Source: Notoacmeibacter sp. MSK16QG-6 (GTDB lineage Bacteria; Pseudomonadota; Alphaproteobacteria; Rhizobiales; Rhizobiaceae). Taken from it: 64,000 bases of DNA. Under the pieces are notes generated by a model that did no database searches, was not told the origin of the DNA, and saw only the letters and a program-made list of their open reading frames with translations. Both the position numbers and the translations under genes were made by a program. Numbering within the stretch: position 1 is the first letter of the stretch; every line of letters begins with the position of its first letter. The stretch covers positions 1 through 64,000 of the forward strand of contig NZ_JAMYXM010000008.1 in assembly GCF_024158145.1 (NCBI RefSeq), given 5' to 3'. Below, piece after piece: positions 44,600-54,076 of this stretch.

Positions 44600-45334
44600 A
44601 TGCAACTGATTATCGACAGTCTGCCGCTTCTTTGGAGCGGGCTCTTAACAACCTTCAAACTGGCAATTTTGACGCTCTTGCTGACCGCGATTATTTCGCT
44701 GTTCGTGGGTATCATGTCGGTGTCACGGTATCGCTTGCTGCGCATCCTTGCGTTGATTTATGTGGAGTTCTTCCGGGACATTCCCTTGGTGGTGAACCTC
44801 CTCTTTGTTTATTTTGGCGCTCCACTGATTGGCCTCTCGCTAGACCCTTTTTCTGCGGCCTTGGTTAGTTTTACGACATGGGGCAGTGCCAACGGGTCTG
44901 AGATCATCCGTGGCGGATTCAACGCGATACCGAAGCACCAGCGGGAGAGCGCACTTGCCTTAGGGCTGCGCCCTTCGGAAACGCTGTTCATGGTGCTACT
45001 GCCGCAAATTGTTCTGCCGATCTTGCCACCGTTCACAGGGCTCTTCTCCCTGCTAATCCAGGCCACTTCGCTGGCTTCGATGGTCGGGGCAACGGAGTTT
45101 CTCCGAACGGCTAAGATCATCGTAGAGCGCACAACCCTGATGACGGGTGAAAGTCCTGCCTTCATGGTCTTCGGCTTTGTTCTGTGCGTCTATTTTTGCA
45201 TTTGTTACTGCCTCAACCTCTTCACCGCCTGGCTCGAACGAAAGATCACGGTCGCACGGACCGTGCACCAAAACGATTCAGCCAGTGACGATGAACACGG
45301 CGCTGCCGCGCCTGCGTCTGCCGGGAAAGCATAA
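44600..45334 (+). CDS. Amino acid ABC transporter permease, second subunit
   Basis: From ATG 44600 (MQLIIDSLPLLWSGLLTTFK), with GAGGAG upstream, the product is 244 residues, about five spans, with YVEFFRDIPLVVNLLFVYFG and the EAA-like HQRESALALGLRPSETLFMV. An in-frame GTG at 44585 overlaps the first permease stop. It ends in an acidic tail (DDEHGAAAPASAG), and its stop overlaps the lyase start. Confidence 0.87.
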   Translation: MQLIIDSLPLLWSGLLTTFKLAILTLLLTAIISLFVGIMSVSRYRLLRILALIYVEFFRDIPLVVNLLFVYFGAPLIGLSLDPFSAALVSFTTWGSANGSEIIRGGFNAIPKHQRESALALGLRPSETLFMVLLPQIVLPILPPFTGLFSLLIQATSLASMVGATEFLRTAKIIVERTTLMTGESPAFMVFGFVLCVYFCICYCLNLFTAWLERKITVARTVHQNDSASDDEHGAAAPASAGKA

Positions 45335-46884
45335 TGTCAACTAGTTCTCAAACCATCGACCCGAGTCATTCGAACGGATTGGTTAGTTCAAAAGTCAGCG
45401 GCTTTTTGAGCGAGCCCTTGGCCACGGAAATCGTCGACGGCATCAATGCTCCTGCCCTCACGCGAAATTTTGCTGCTGCACTGCCTTGGTTTACGCAGAT
45501 CAATCGCGCTCATCTTGTGATGCTGTCTGAACAAGGGTTGATCGAAAAAGCGGTTGCAGCGCGTCTGCTCCGACATGTCGACGCACTAGCTGCGGAAGGA
45601 CCCACCAGTTTTGAACTGGACCCGCAGCGTGAAGACCCCTGGTTCAACTATGAGGCCGAGCTTATCAGCCGGGCTGGCCCAGAAGGCGGATGGGTACATC
45701 TCGCACGGTCGCGGAACGATCTCAAATCGACGCTGGATCGTTTGCGATGCAAGGAAATTGCCGAAGCTCTTCTCCAAGGGTGCCTTAGCCTCCGTAGCGC
45801 CCTGCAGGCTCGCGTTTCCGCCGAGGCATCAACGATCATGCCAGGCTATACCCATATGCAGCATGCGCAGCCAATCACCTTTGGCTGGTATCTGCTTGGG
45901 GTGGAATCCGCACTTACCCGCGACACCACACGGATCGAGGACGCTATCGTTCGTATGGACGAGTGCCCGCTTGGTGCGGGCGCCCTCGCCGGAACACGTT
46001 TCCCGTTGAACCGCGAGCGTACAGCGGAGCTACTCGGTTTCTCACGGGCGCAAGGCCATTCACTGGATGCTGTCTGCAATCGTGATGCTTTGATCGAACT
46101 TGGAAGCGCCGCGACGCAACTTGCGATGACCATCGGGCGGATATGTCAAGATTTTTACGTCTGGTCGACCTTCGAGTTCGGAATGATCGAGTTCCCGGAC
46201 CGGGTCGCAATTACCTCTTCGATCATGCCGCAGAAAAAGAACCTAGCCGTTCTTGAGACACTCAAATCCCGGCCTGCCGCTCTGATCGGTGCGTTGACGA
46301 CGGCGGTGGCTGCATGCCGCGCCGTCCCCTTTGGGCATAGTATGGAAGTCGGTGCCGAAACCGGGCGGTGGCTTTGGGATGCACTCGATGAACTCGCTGC
46401 GATGATGCCGGCGGCATGCGTGATTGTCGATTGCGCTAAGCCCAAAAAGGATCGCATGGAATATTTGGCCGGAGCCAATTTTGCGACTGCGACAGCGCTT
46501 GCTGATCTGTTGTGTTCCCGGCTCCAACTGCCCTTCCGTGATGCCCACCATATCACAGGTCGTTACGTGCGCCTTGTACTCAATGGCGCCACGCCCAGCG
46601 AGGCAATTTGCCAGGCCTTTGTCGAGCAGACCGGACGAGATCTCGATGACCCCGAAACCCTCTTGGGGGAAGCTCTCAATCCAGCCGGAGTGCTCGAAGC
46701 AACAACTGGCGTGGGGCCCAGCCTGGAAGAAACGACGGCGCTTCTCGAATTGGCGAACGACCGGATCAGGAAAACTAGGGACGCTGCCGAAAACCGCAGA
46801 CAGAGAAGCGAAGCAGCTGCTTCGCGGCTTGCCGAAGCATGCGATGAGCTAACCGCGGGCGAGCAACAGGAGGCAAGCGTATGA
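45334..46884 (+). CDS. Argininosuccinate lyase/fumarase-superfamily C-N lyase
   Basis: The 516-residue protein has the superfamily signature SSIMPQKKN and GYTHMQHAQP, marking an aspartase/fumarase/argininosuccinate lyase relative that eliminates fumarate from an N-substituted aspartate. The usual ArgH motif SRNDQ(V/I)ATD is altered here to SRNDLKSTLD, and it is about 50 residues longer than ArgH at its ends. It lies inside an ABC importer operon between permease and ATPase, so its substrate is probably the imported compound. It is unlikely to be the biosynthetic ArgH. Aminocarboxylate (for example EDDS-type) or opine-like substrates are possible; this is inference. Confidence 0.82.
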   Translation: MSTSSQTIDPSHSNGLVSSKVSGFLSEPLATEIVDGINAPALTRNFAAALPWFTQINRAHLVMLSEQGLIEKAVAARLLRHVDALAAEGPTSFELDPQREDPWFNYEAELISRAGPEGGWVHLARSRNDLKSTLDRLRCKEIAEALLQGCLSLRSALQARVSAEASTIMPGYTHMQHAQPITFGWYLLGVESALTRDTTRIEDAIVRMDECPLGAGALAGTRFPLNRERTAELLGFSRAQGHSLDAVCNRDALIELGSAATQLAMTIGRICQDFYVWSTFEFGMIEFPDRVAITSSIMPQKKNLAVLETLKSRPAALIGALTTAVAACRAVPFGHSMEVGAETGRWLWDALDELAAMMPAACVIVDCAKPKKDRMEYLAGANFATATALADLLCSRLQLPFRDAHHITGRYVRLVLNGATPSEAICQAFVEQTGRDLDDPETLLGEALNPAGVLEATTGVGPSLEETTALLELANDRIRKTRDAAENRRQRSEAAASRLAEACDELTAGEQQEASV

Positions 46885-47636
46885 CGAGCCAGCCTCTAAT
46901 TGAGATATCAAATGTCTCCAAGGAGTTCCGTGGCGGTATTCGTGCCTTGAACAACGTTGACCTCACAGTTGCCAAAGGAGAGGTCGTGGTTGTGCTCGGC
47001 CCCTCTGGTTCCGGCAAATCAACGCTGATCCGGTGTGTGAACGGCCTAGAAGAGGCGAGCTCGGGTTCAATTCGGATTGCCGGTGAGCCCGTTAATGGCC
47101 ACTCAGAGCGTAGCTGGAGAAAGGTGCGGCTCGAAGTCGGTATGGTCTTTCAGAACTACGCCCTGTTTCCCCATCTGAACGTGCTCCGAAACATCACATT
47201 GGCCCCGATCAGGGCCGGCGTCATGCGGCGCACAGACGCGGAGGCCGAAGCCCGCCGGCTTTTGAAGATGGTTGGGCTTTCGGAGAAAGAAACAGCTCCG
47301 GTTTCCTCTCTATCAGGCGGTCAACAGCAACGAATTGCAATCTGCCGGGCGCTTGCCATGAAGCCGAAGGCTATCCTTTTCGACGAACCCACATCTGCGC
47401 TGGATCCAGAGATGGTTGGAGAGGTTTTGGCAGTCATGCGCAAGCTCGCCGAAGAGGGCATTACGATGATCTGCGTGACCCACGAGATGGGGTTTGCAAA
47501 GAGCGCGGCCGACCGGATCGTTTTCATGGACAAGGGAGAAGTTGTGGAAATTGCCAAGCCCGAGGAGTTCTTCAAATCACCGAAGGCAGAGCGAAGCCGC
47601 CAGTTTCTTGAACTGATTTCGCGGCACAACGACTAG
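46881..47636 (+). CDS. Amino acid ABC transporter ATPase, first
   Basis: The 251-residue GlnQ/HisP-type ATPase has Walker [10 protein letters not shown], signature LSGGQQQR and Walker [18 protein letters not shown] 46881 overlaps the lyase stop. It serves the adjacent permeases. Confidence 0.9.
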   Translation: MTSQPLIEISNVSKEFRGGIRALNNVDLTVAKGEVVVVLGPSGSGKSTLIRCVNGLEEASSGSIRIAGEPVNGHSERSWRKVRLEVGMVFQNYALFPHLNVLRNITLAPIRAGVMRRTDAEAEARRLLKMVGLSEKETAPVSSLSGGQQQRIAICRALAMKPKAILFDEPTSALDPEMVGEVLAVMRKLAEEGITMICVTHEMGFAKSAADRIVFMDKGEVVEIAKPEEFFKSPKAERSRQFLELISRHND

Positions 47637-47763
47637 GAGCTCGCTCGAGCTGCGAACTTGAGAAGACAATCTGGCTGCCAAAGAGTAGCGGGGACGGTCT
47701 GGACGCGACGACACGCAACGACCTGTGACGGTTCGCTACACGGCAAGAATAGGGAGACGCGCA

Positions 47764-48531
47764 TTGAGCGAAACACAATCAACACAAACTGGCCATGCCT
47801 CCGCTATTCGCGTCGAAGGCCTCAATAAATGGTTCGGATCTTTTCAAGTCCTGTTCGACATTAATCTAACTGTCGAAAACGGCGAGCGGGTGGTGATTTG
47901 CGGGCCGTCAGGGTCGGGAAAGTCGACCTTGATCCGCTGTATCAATGCTCTCGAAGACCATCAACAAGGCGTAATCGAAGTTGAAGGCAAAGCCCTCGGT
48001 CATGATTCCACGAGCGTCTACGATGTGCGTACTGAAGTTGGAATGGTCTTCCAGCACTTCAATCTATTTCCTCATCTGACGATCCTCGAGAACTGCATCT
48101 TGGCTCCGACCGTCGTTCGAAAAACCCCTCGAAAAGAAGCCGAAGCCACGGCAATGCATTTTCTTGAGAAGGTGAAAATACCCGAACAGGCCAACAAGTA
48201 TCCGATTCAACTGTCGGGCGGCCAACAACAAAGGGTGGCAATTGCTCGGTCGCTATGCATGCGACCCCGTGTGATGCTGTTCGATGAGCCGACTTCCGCG
48301 TTGGACCCCGAAATGATCAAGGAAGTCCTCGATACAATGGTGGCCCTCGCGGGCGAGGGCATGACAATGGTGTGCGTCACACATGAAATGGGCTTTGCTC
48401 GAAAAGTCGCAAATCGCGTCGTCTTCATGGACGCAGGAGCGATCGTGGAAGTGAATAGTCCAGACGCGTTCTTCACGAATCCGCAAAACGAAAGAACGCA
48501 GGCATTCTTGAACCAGGTCTTACAACACTAG
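47764..48531 (+). CDS. Amino acid ABC transporter ATPase, second
   Basis: A second GlnQ-type ATPase of 255 residues with [17 protein letters not shown] and [14 protein letters not shown]. The best start is TTG 47764, with GGGAG eight bases upstream; GTG 47725 lacks a ribosome site. Two ATPases in one operon are unusual; they may be a recent duplication or allow alternative assemblies. 127 bases separate it from the first. Confidence 0.85.
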   Translation: MSETQSTQTGHASAIRVEGLNKWFGSFQVLFDINLTVENGERVVICGPSGSGKSTLIRCINALEDHQQGVIEVEGKALGHDSTSVYDVRTEVGMVFQHFNLFPHLTILENCILAPTVVRKTPRKEAEATAMHFLEKVKIPEQANKYPIQLSGGQQQRVAIARSLCMRPRVMLFDEPTSALDPEMIKEVLDTMVALAGEGMTMVCVTHEMGFARKVANRVVFMDAGAIVEVNSPDAFFTNPQNERTQAFLNQVLQH

Positions 48532-48614
48532 CGGCTGCCGGAGCACGCCGCGAACGCGTCAGACAGACATTGCACGCGACGGAGATTCGGCCCCGTGCCG
48601 CTACCAAAATAACA

Positions 48615-49568
48615 CTAACGGTCCTCATTCAACGCCTCGACCAACCAGCTCCGGAACCGCTCGACGTCGCTACGATTCTTGCCGTCTTCTCGGGCTTCTA
48701 AGAAATAGCCGCCAAGCCGGATGTCGGTGTCGAAGAGTTCTATCAGGTGGCCGGCGTCCATATCCTTTGCGACCATCAAGCGCGTAGTAAGGGCGATGCC
48801 TTGCCCCGCTAGGGCGGCGTCAAATCCCATGCTCGCGTCGCCCAGACGAATACCGGACAATGGCCTATTAATGGCGACGCCAGCAGCCTCCAGCCACGCT
48901 GCCCATTGTTCGTAGCTCTCTTCGTGGATGAGGTCCGACCCCAGCAGGTGCTGGAGCGTCGGTGGTACATCGTTCTTAGCAAGCCATTCGGGACTTACCA
49001 CAGGGAACATGCGTGGTCGGATGAGCGGTTTGGCACCCGACGGCAAGTTAGCAACGTCCCCGAATCCGATGATCAGATCGGCATCGATGTTGGAATTGCC
49101 AGCTCCGTAGTCCAGCGCTCGCAGATTAATGTCCACATCAGGCAACGCATTGCGCATTGCTGTCAGCCGCGGGGCTAGCCATCGAGCGGCAAGTCCAGGC
49201 ATACAGCAAACCCGCAAGACCCGTGCGCGGGTGTCGACCCTTAGCTGAATGGCGGTCTTGGCAATAGATTTGAATGCTTCGCATGTGGCGCGAAATAACG
49301 TCTCCCCTGCCGCCGTAAGCGTGGCGCCACGCGGGCTGGATTGAACCAATTTCTGTCCCAGCCACGATTCCAGATTACGGACATGCCGGCTGACTACGGT
49401 ATGAGAGACGCCAATGTCTTCTGCCGCGCGCCGCATGCTGCCGGTCCGACCCACAGCCTCGAACGCACGAAGCATGCTGAGCGGCGGCAAGCGGCCGCGC
49501 AGACTTCCTTCCGATTCTCGATTCGACCTAGGCGGCACGGATTGATCGTCCTCATCTAGTGGAAGCAT
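48615..49568 (-). CDS. LysR-type transcriptional regulator, GcvA-like
   Basis: The protein, about 317 residues from ATG 49568, has the GcvA-type LysR helix-turn-helix (LRAFEAVGRTGSMRRAAEDI then GVSHTVVSRHVRNLESWLGQ) and an effector domain with RLMVAKDMDAGHLIELF. It is divergent from gabT at 49662 and probably controls the gab-gdh operon. A GTG at 49589 would add seven residues. Confidence 0.85.
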   Translation of the reverse strand: MLPLDEDDQSVPPRSNRESEGSLRGRLPPLSMLRAFEAVGRTGSMRRAAEDIGVSHTVVSRHVRNLESWLGQKLVQSSPRGATLTAAGETLFRATCEAFKSIAKTAIQLRVDTRARVLRVCCMPGLAARWLAPRLTAMRNALPDVDINLRALDYGAGNSNIDADLIIGFGDVANLPSGAKPLIRPRMFPVVSPEWLAKNDVPPTLQHLLGSDLIHEESYEQWAAWLEAAGVAINRPLSGIRLGDASMGFDAALAGQGIALTTRLMVAKDMDAGHLIELFDTDIRLGGYFLEAREDGKNRSDVERFRSWLVEALNEDR

Positions 49569-49576
49569 GAGGTTAC

Positions 49577-49606
49577 CACTGGGCGTCACTCTTTGAAATA
49601 CCAGTG
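49577..49606. promoter_or_regulatory. Inverted repeat CACTGG / CCAGTG between LysR and gabT
   Basis: CACTGG (49577-49582) and CCAGTG (49601-49606) are perfect inverted half-sites in the 93-base divergent gap. Their position fits a LysR regulator site; assignment to the adjacent regulator is inferred. Confidence 0.45.
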
Positions 49607-49661
49607 AGCGCGTATCGGCGTGTATTTCTATGAGAAGTCAGTTTCAAACAAAGGCATTAAG

Positions 49662-50942
49662 ATGAGTAACATCGATCTGCAGACCAGGCGCACGACCTCC
49701 GTGCCACGCGGCATTGCCACCGCCTATCCGAAATTCGTGGCGAAGGCCGCGAATTCGGAGATCTGGGATGTTGAAGGCAATCGCTTTGTGGATTTCGCTG
49801 GTGGCATTGCGGTTCTCAATACTGGGCATCGTCACCCCAAGGTGATCGAGGCGGTGAAGGCTCAGCTCGATGCTTACACGCACACCGCGTTTCAGGTTCT
49901 GCCCTATGAGCCATATGTCGAGGTCTGCGAGCGGCTTTGCGAGCTAGCGCCGATCGAAAACGCCAAGGCAATCCTATTCTCCACGGGCGCCGAAGCGGTC
50001 GAAAACGCCATCAAGATCGCGCGGGCGGCGACGGGCCGGGCCGGTGTGATTGCATTCACGGGCGGTTTCCACGGCCGCACTTCGATGACGATGGCGCTAA
50101 CCGGCAAAGTCGCCCCTTACAAAGTGAAATTTGGCATTTCGCCTCCGGGTGTTTTCCACGTTCCGTTCCCCGCTGAGTCTATGGACGTGACGGTCGAGGA
50201 TTCGATCAAGGCACTCGAATATCTGTTCCGTGCCGATATCGGGCCGGACAATGTCGCGGCGATCATTCTTGAGCCGGTGCAGGGTGAGGGTGGTTTCCTG
50301 CCGGCGCCGAAAGAGCTGTTTGAGACGCTGCGGGCGATCTGCGATCAGCACGGCATATTGCTGATTGCCGACGAAGTGCAGACCGGCTTTGCCCGGACAG
50401 GCAAGATGTTCGGCGTTGAGCATTCTGGCGTGCAGCCTGACCTTATGACCGTGGCGAAATCCATGGCTGGTGGCTTCCCGCTTTCCGGCGTTATTGGCCG
50501 CGCCGATGTGATGGATGCAGCAGAGCCCGGTGGCCTCGGCGGCACCTATGCCGGTAGCCCGGTGGCCTGTGCCGCGGCATTGGCCGTGATGGATGTGATT
50601 GCCGAGGAAAAGCTGATCGACCGCGCCAATGTGATTGGCGACAAGGTGAAAGCACGGCTAGAGGCCATTTCGCGATCGAATGACGCTGTGCCGATTGCCG
50701 CGATCCGTGGGCCGGGCGCCATGGTGGCGTTCGACATCGTGACCGAGCCAGGCACGCATGAGCCGGATGCGGTGGCGACCAAGCGGGTGACGGCGGCAGC
50801 GCTCGATGCGGGCCTCGTGCTGCTGTCCTGCGGTGTGTTTGGCAACACGATCCGCATTCTCAACCCGCTGACCATTTCCGACGCTGTGCTGGATGAAGGG
50901 CTCGATCTGCTTGAAGCCGCACTCAAGACCGCACGCCAGTAA
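49662..50942 (+). CDS. gabT: 4-aminobutyrate aminotransferase
   Basis: The 426-residue class III PLP aminotransferase begins MSNIDLQTRRTTSVPRGIAT. It has FSTGAEAVENAIKIAR, LLIADEVQTGFARTGKMFGV and the PLP lysine K266 in VAKSMAGGF, all typical of GabT. It moves the amino group of 4-aminobutyrate to 2-oxoglutarate, making succinate semialdehyde and glutamate. It is followed after 14 bases by gabD. A related omega-amino acid such as 5-aminovalerate is possible. ATG 49662 follows AAAGG. Confidence 0.9.
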   Translation: MSNIDLQTRRTTSVPRGIATAYPKFVAKAANSEIWDVEGNRFVDFAGGIAVLNTGHRHPKVIEAVKAQLDAYTHTAFQVLPYEPYVEVCERLCELAPIENAKAILFSTGAEAVENAIKIARAATGRAGVIAFTGGFHGRTSMTMALTGKVAPYKVKFGISPPGVFHVPFPAESMDVTVEDSIKALEYLFRADIGPDNVAAIILEPVQGEGGFLPAPKELFETLRAICDQHGILLIADEVQTGFARTGKMFGVEHSGVQPDLMTVAKSMAGGFPLSGVIGRADVMDAAEPGGLGGTYAGSPVACAAALAVMDVIAEEKLIDRANVIGDKVKARLEAISRSNDAVPIAAIRGPGAMVAFDIVTEPGTHEPDAVATKRVTAAALDAGLVLLSCGVFGNTIRILNPLTISDAVLDEGLDLLEAALKTARQ

Positions 50943-50956
50943 GGACCAGATTCAAT

Positions 50957-52408
50957 ATGCGTGAGTTGAAGGACAAGAGCCTGTTCAAGCAGCAGGCCTA
51001 TATCGATGGCGGATTTGTTGGTGGGGCCGATTTGCCGATCACCAACCCTGCCAATGGCAAGGTGCTTGGATCGGTGCCGAATTTTGGCGCGGCTGAGGCA
51101 GAACAGGCGGTTGATGCAGCAGCCGCAGCCTTCAAGGGCTGGGCGGCGAAAACCGCAAAGGAACGAAGCGCGGTGTTGCGGCGGTGGTTTGATCTCGTGA
51201 TCGCCAACCGCCAAGACCTCGCAACTATATTGACCAGTGAGCAGGGCAAGCCTTTGGTCGAAGCACTGGGCGAGATCGATTACGCGGCCTCGTATATCGA
51301 GTTTTATGCTGAGGAAGCCAAGCGGGTCATGGGGGAGATGCTCCCCTCGCACCGTGCGGATGCCCGCATCACCGTACTCCGGCAGCCCATCGGAGTTGTG
51401 GCGGCGATTACGCCTTGGAACTTCCCGGCAGCGATGATCACCCGCAAGATTGCCCCGGCGCTGGCCGCCGGGTGTACCGTGGTGGTGAAGCCTGCGCCAG
51501 AGACGCCGTTGACGGCGCTGGCACTGGCAGAATTAGCTGAACGGGCCGGGTTCCCCGCAGGCGCGGTCAACGTGATCACCGGCGACGCGATTGCCATCGG
51601 CAAGGTCTTGACCACGCATAAGAAGGTGCGGCTGGTGGGTTTCACCGGATCGACGCCGGTTGGCAAAATCCTGATGCAGCAGGCCTCAAGCACCGTGAAA
51701 AAGGTGGCGCTGGAACTTGGCGGAAATGCGCCGTTCATCGTTTTTGATGATGCGGATGTGGATGCCGCGGTTGAGGGCGCAATGGTCTCGAAATACCGCA
51801 ATATGGGGCAGACCTGCGTCTGCACCAATCGCTTCTATGTGCAGGCGGGCATCCACGATCTCTTTGTTGAAAAGCTGAATGCGAATATCAAGGCGCTGAA
51901 TGTCGGCGATGGTTTCGGTGATGGCGTGGCGCAGGGGCCTTTGATCACCGAAAAGGCGGTCGAGAAGGTCGAGGCGCATATTGCTGATGCCGTGGCCAAG
52001 GGCGCCTTGGTTGTGACCGGTGGTGCCCGGCACGCGCTTGGGCACACCTTTTTCGAGCCGACCCTTCTAACCGGGGCCAATGCTTCCATGCAGCTGGCGC
52101 AGGAAGAGACGTTCGGGCCGCTGGCAGCGATCTTCAAGTTCGATAGTGAAGACGAGGCGGTTGCGGCGGCCAATGATACCGATAGCGGGCTGGCTGCATA
52201 TTTCTACACCCGTGATGTGGGCCGGATCTTCCGCGTAATGGAAGGGCTGGAATACGGAATGGTTGGGGTAAACACCGGGCTGATTTCGACCGAACTGGCG
52301 CCGTTTGGCGGCATCAAGGAAAGCGGGAATTCCCGCGAGGGGTCTCATCACGGGATCGAAGAATTCACTGAACTGAAATATGGCTGCATTGCCGGCTTGG
52401 GAGCCTGA
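50957..52408 (+). CDS. gabD: Succinate-semialdehyde dehydrogenase
   Basis: The 483-residue aldehyde dehydrogenase begins MRELKDKSLFKQQAYIDGGF, with general base E253 (ELGGNAPF) and nucleophile C287 in NMGQTCVCTN. The second cysteine two residues on gives the CVC pattern seen in redox-switched SSADHs. It oxidises succinate semialdehyde to succinate, completing GABA use after gabT. It ends six bases before gdh. Confidence 0.9.
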   Translation: MRELKDKSLFKQQAYIDGGFVGGADLPITNPANGKVLGSVPNFGAAEAEQAVDAAAAAFKGWAAKTAKERSAVLRRWFDLVIANRQDLATILTSEQGKPLVEALGEIDYAASYIEFYAEEAKRVMGEMLPSHRADARITVLRQPIGVVAAITPWNFPAAMITRKIAPALAAGCTVVVKPAPETPLTALALAELAERAGFPAGAVNVITGDAIAIGKVLTTHKKVRLVGFTGSTPVGKILMQQASSTVKKVALELGGNAPFIVFDDADVDAAVEGAMVSKYRNMGQTCVCTNRFYVQAGIHDLFVEKLNANIKALNVGDGFGDGVAQGPLITEKAVEKVEAHIADAVAKGALVVTGGARHALGHTFFEPTLLTGANASMQLAQEETFGPLAAIFKFDSEDEAVAAANDTDSGLAAYFYTRDVGRIFRVMEGLEYGMVGVNTGLISTELAPFGGIKESGNSREGSHHGIEEFTELKYGCIAGLGA

Positions 52409-52414
52409 AGCGAG

Positions 52415-53860
52415 ATGTTGAAACTGCCGGACGAAGTGGGCGGCGGTGCCGGGGCACCAGCGCATGGTGGCTTCCTCTCTGACGTTGACGCGATGTTCCG
52501 TCGGGCTGCTGAACTGGTGCCGATGCAGGACGGATTGGCTGACAAGATCCGGGTGTGCAACGAGACATATACTACTCGTTTCGGCGTCCGGCTCCGAGGT
52601 CGGATGTACACGTTCGAGGGGTGGCGAGCCGTTCACACCAACCATCCGGCCCCGGCCAAGGGCGGGATCCGCTACGCTGCAGACGTCGATCAGGATGAGG
52701 TCGAGGCGCTCGCCGCCCTTATGACCTACAAATGCGCGCTGATGGACCTGCCGTTCGGCGGCTCGAAGGGTGCATTGAAAATCAATGTTGGCGACTGGAC
52801 GGAAGAAGAGCTCGAGAAGATCACGCGCCGCTTCACCCAGGAGTTGTCTCGGCAGAAGTTCCTGAGCCCGGCAGTCAACGTACCGGCGCCCGATGTCGGC
52901 ACATCCGAGCGCACCATGGTCTGGATGGCCAACGAGTATCACCGCATGCATCCCGAGGACATCAATGCGGCCGGCTGTGTAACCGGAAAGCCGTTGGCCG
53001 CCGGAGGCATCGACGGCCGGATCGAGGCGACGGGCCGAGGGGTTCAGTTTGCGATCCGTGAGTTCTTCAACACCGAGCGCGACCGATCCAGAACCGGCTT
53101 GCCCAAATCGCTCAAGGATTGCCGGGTCATCGTACAGGGCCTCGGAAACGTCGGCTATCACGCCGCGAAGTTCCTGGCCGAGGATGGCTGCAAGATCATC
53201 GCGGTGATCGAACGCGACGGCGTTGTCCGCAATGCCGAGGGGCTCGATATCGAGCAGCTCAAGACCCATTTCGATACCCACCACGGCGTGAAGGGCTTTC
53301 CAGAAGGCCACTATGACGCGGATGGGGCGGCTGCGCTCGAGAGCGCCTGCGACATCCTTGTTCCTGCAGCCCTCGAGGGGGTGATTCATTCGGGCAACGC
53401 CTCGCGGATCAAAGCCGGGCTCATCGTCGAGGCAGCCAATGGACCCGTGACCTTCGAGGCGGACCGGATCCTCAACGCCAAGGGAACGGTGATCATCCCC
53501 GACCTCTTCGCCAATGCTGGCGGGGTGACGGTGAGCTATTTCGAGTGGGTCAAGAACATCACGCAAATGTCGTTCGGTCTGATGCAGCGCCGGCAGCGCG
53601 AGCGTGAGCAGGCGATGCTTGTCGCTGGCTTGGAAAAGGCGCTCGGGACAGAGTTCGACCCCTGCACGAAAGCGGCTCTCGCCGCAGGCGGCACAGAGCT
53701 TGATCTGGTGCGATCTGGCCTGGAGGAGAAGATGCGGGACACCTATGCGCGCATGTCCGGCCTTATGAACGAAAACTCCGCGATAAAGGACCTCCGCACG
53801 GCTGGCTACGTGCTCGCACTTATGCGGATCAAGGGGTTGTACGAGGCGATCGGAATCTAG
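52415..53860 (+). CDS. Glu/Leu/Phe/Val dehydrogenase (glutamate dehydrogenase)
   Basis: The 481-residue enzyme has the catalytic segment HTNHPAPAKGGIRYAADVDQ and LPFGGSKGAL, plus the Rossmann motif VQGLGNVGYHAAKFLAEDG. This is a hexameric-type Glu dehydrogenase, probably NAD-dependent catabolic. In this operon it would return the glutamate made by GabT to 2-oxoglutarate, releasing ammonium. A terminator-like hairpin follows. Confidence 0.87.
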   Translation: MLKLPDEVGGGAGAPAHGGFLSDVDAMFRRAAELVPMQDGLADKIRVCNETYTTRFGVRLRGRMYTFEGWRAVHTNHPAPAKGGIRYAADVDQDEVEALAALMTYKCALMDLPFGGSKGALKINVGDWTEEELEKITRRFTQELSRQKFLSPAVNVPAPDVGTSERTMVWMANEYHRMHPEDINAAGCVTGKPLAAGGIDGRIEATGRGVQFAIREFFNTERDRSRTGLPKSLKDCRVIVQGLGNVGYHAAKFLAEDGCKIIAVIERDGVVRNAEGLDIEQLKTHFDTHHGVKGFPEGHYDADGAAALESACDILVPAALEGVIHSGNASRIKAGLIVEAANGPVTFEADRILNAKGTVIIPDLFANAGGVTVSYFEWVKNITQMSFGLMQRRQREREQAMLVAGLEKALGTEFDPCTKAALAAGGTELDLVRSGLEEKMRDTYARMSGLMNENSAIKDLRTAGYVLALMRIKGLYEAIGI

Positions 53861-53950
53861 GCGCCTTGCCGATGCATGCGGACATCAGGCTGGCTCCGTT
53901 CGGTTCCTCCCACCAGGGCACGGTTCGCAACCTTACCGCCCCTGGCAACT

Positions 53951-53998
53951 GGTTGGCGGCGGCGCTGTGATCGTGTGCGGCCGCCAACCGATCTTTTC
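53951..53998 (+). terminator. Hairpin with T-run after the dehydrogenase gene
   Basis: GGTTGGCGGC (53951-53960) and GCCGCCAACC (53980-53989) pair perfectly over 10 bases with a 19-base loop, followed by CGATCTTTTCG. It ends the gab-gdh operon or marks the boundary of the insertion. Confidence 0.6.
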
Positions 53999-54076
53999 GT
54001 CCGTTTGACCGCGGCAATCGTTGGAGTTCGTCCGGATCTCGCAGTGCACGCGAGACCACCCAGAAGAGGACCACAC

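Noticed and set aside
45334-46884. Annotation as the biosynthetic argininosuccinate lyase ArgH
   Set aside because: Altered substrate loop and location inside an importer operon argue against it.
52067-53566. Minus-strand frame of 499 residues opposite gabD and the glutamate dehydrogenase gene
   Set aside because: Shadow frame; both plus-strand genes have full catalytic motifs.
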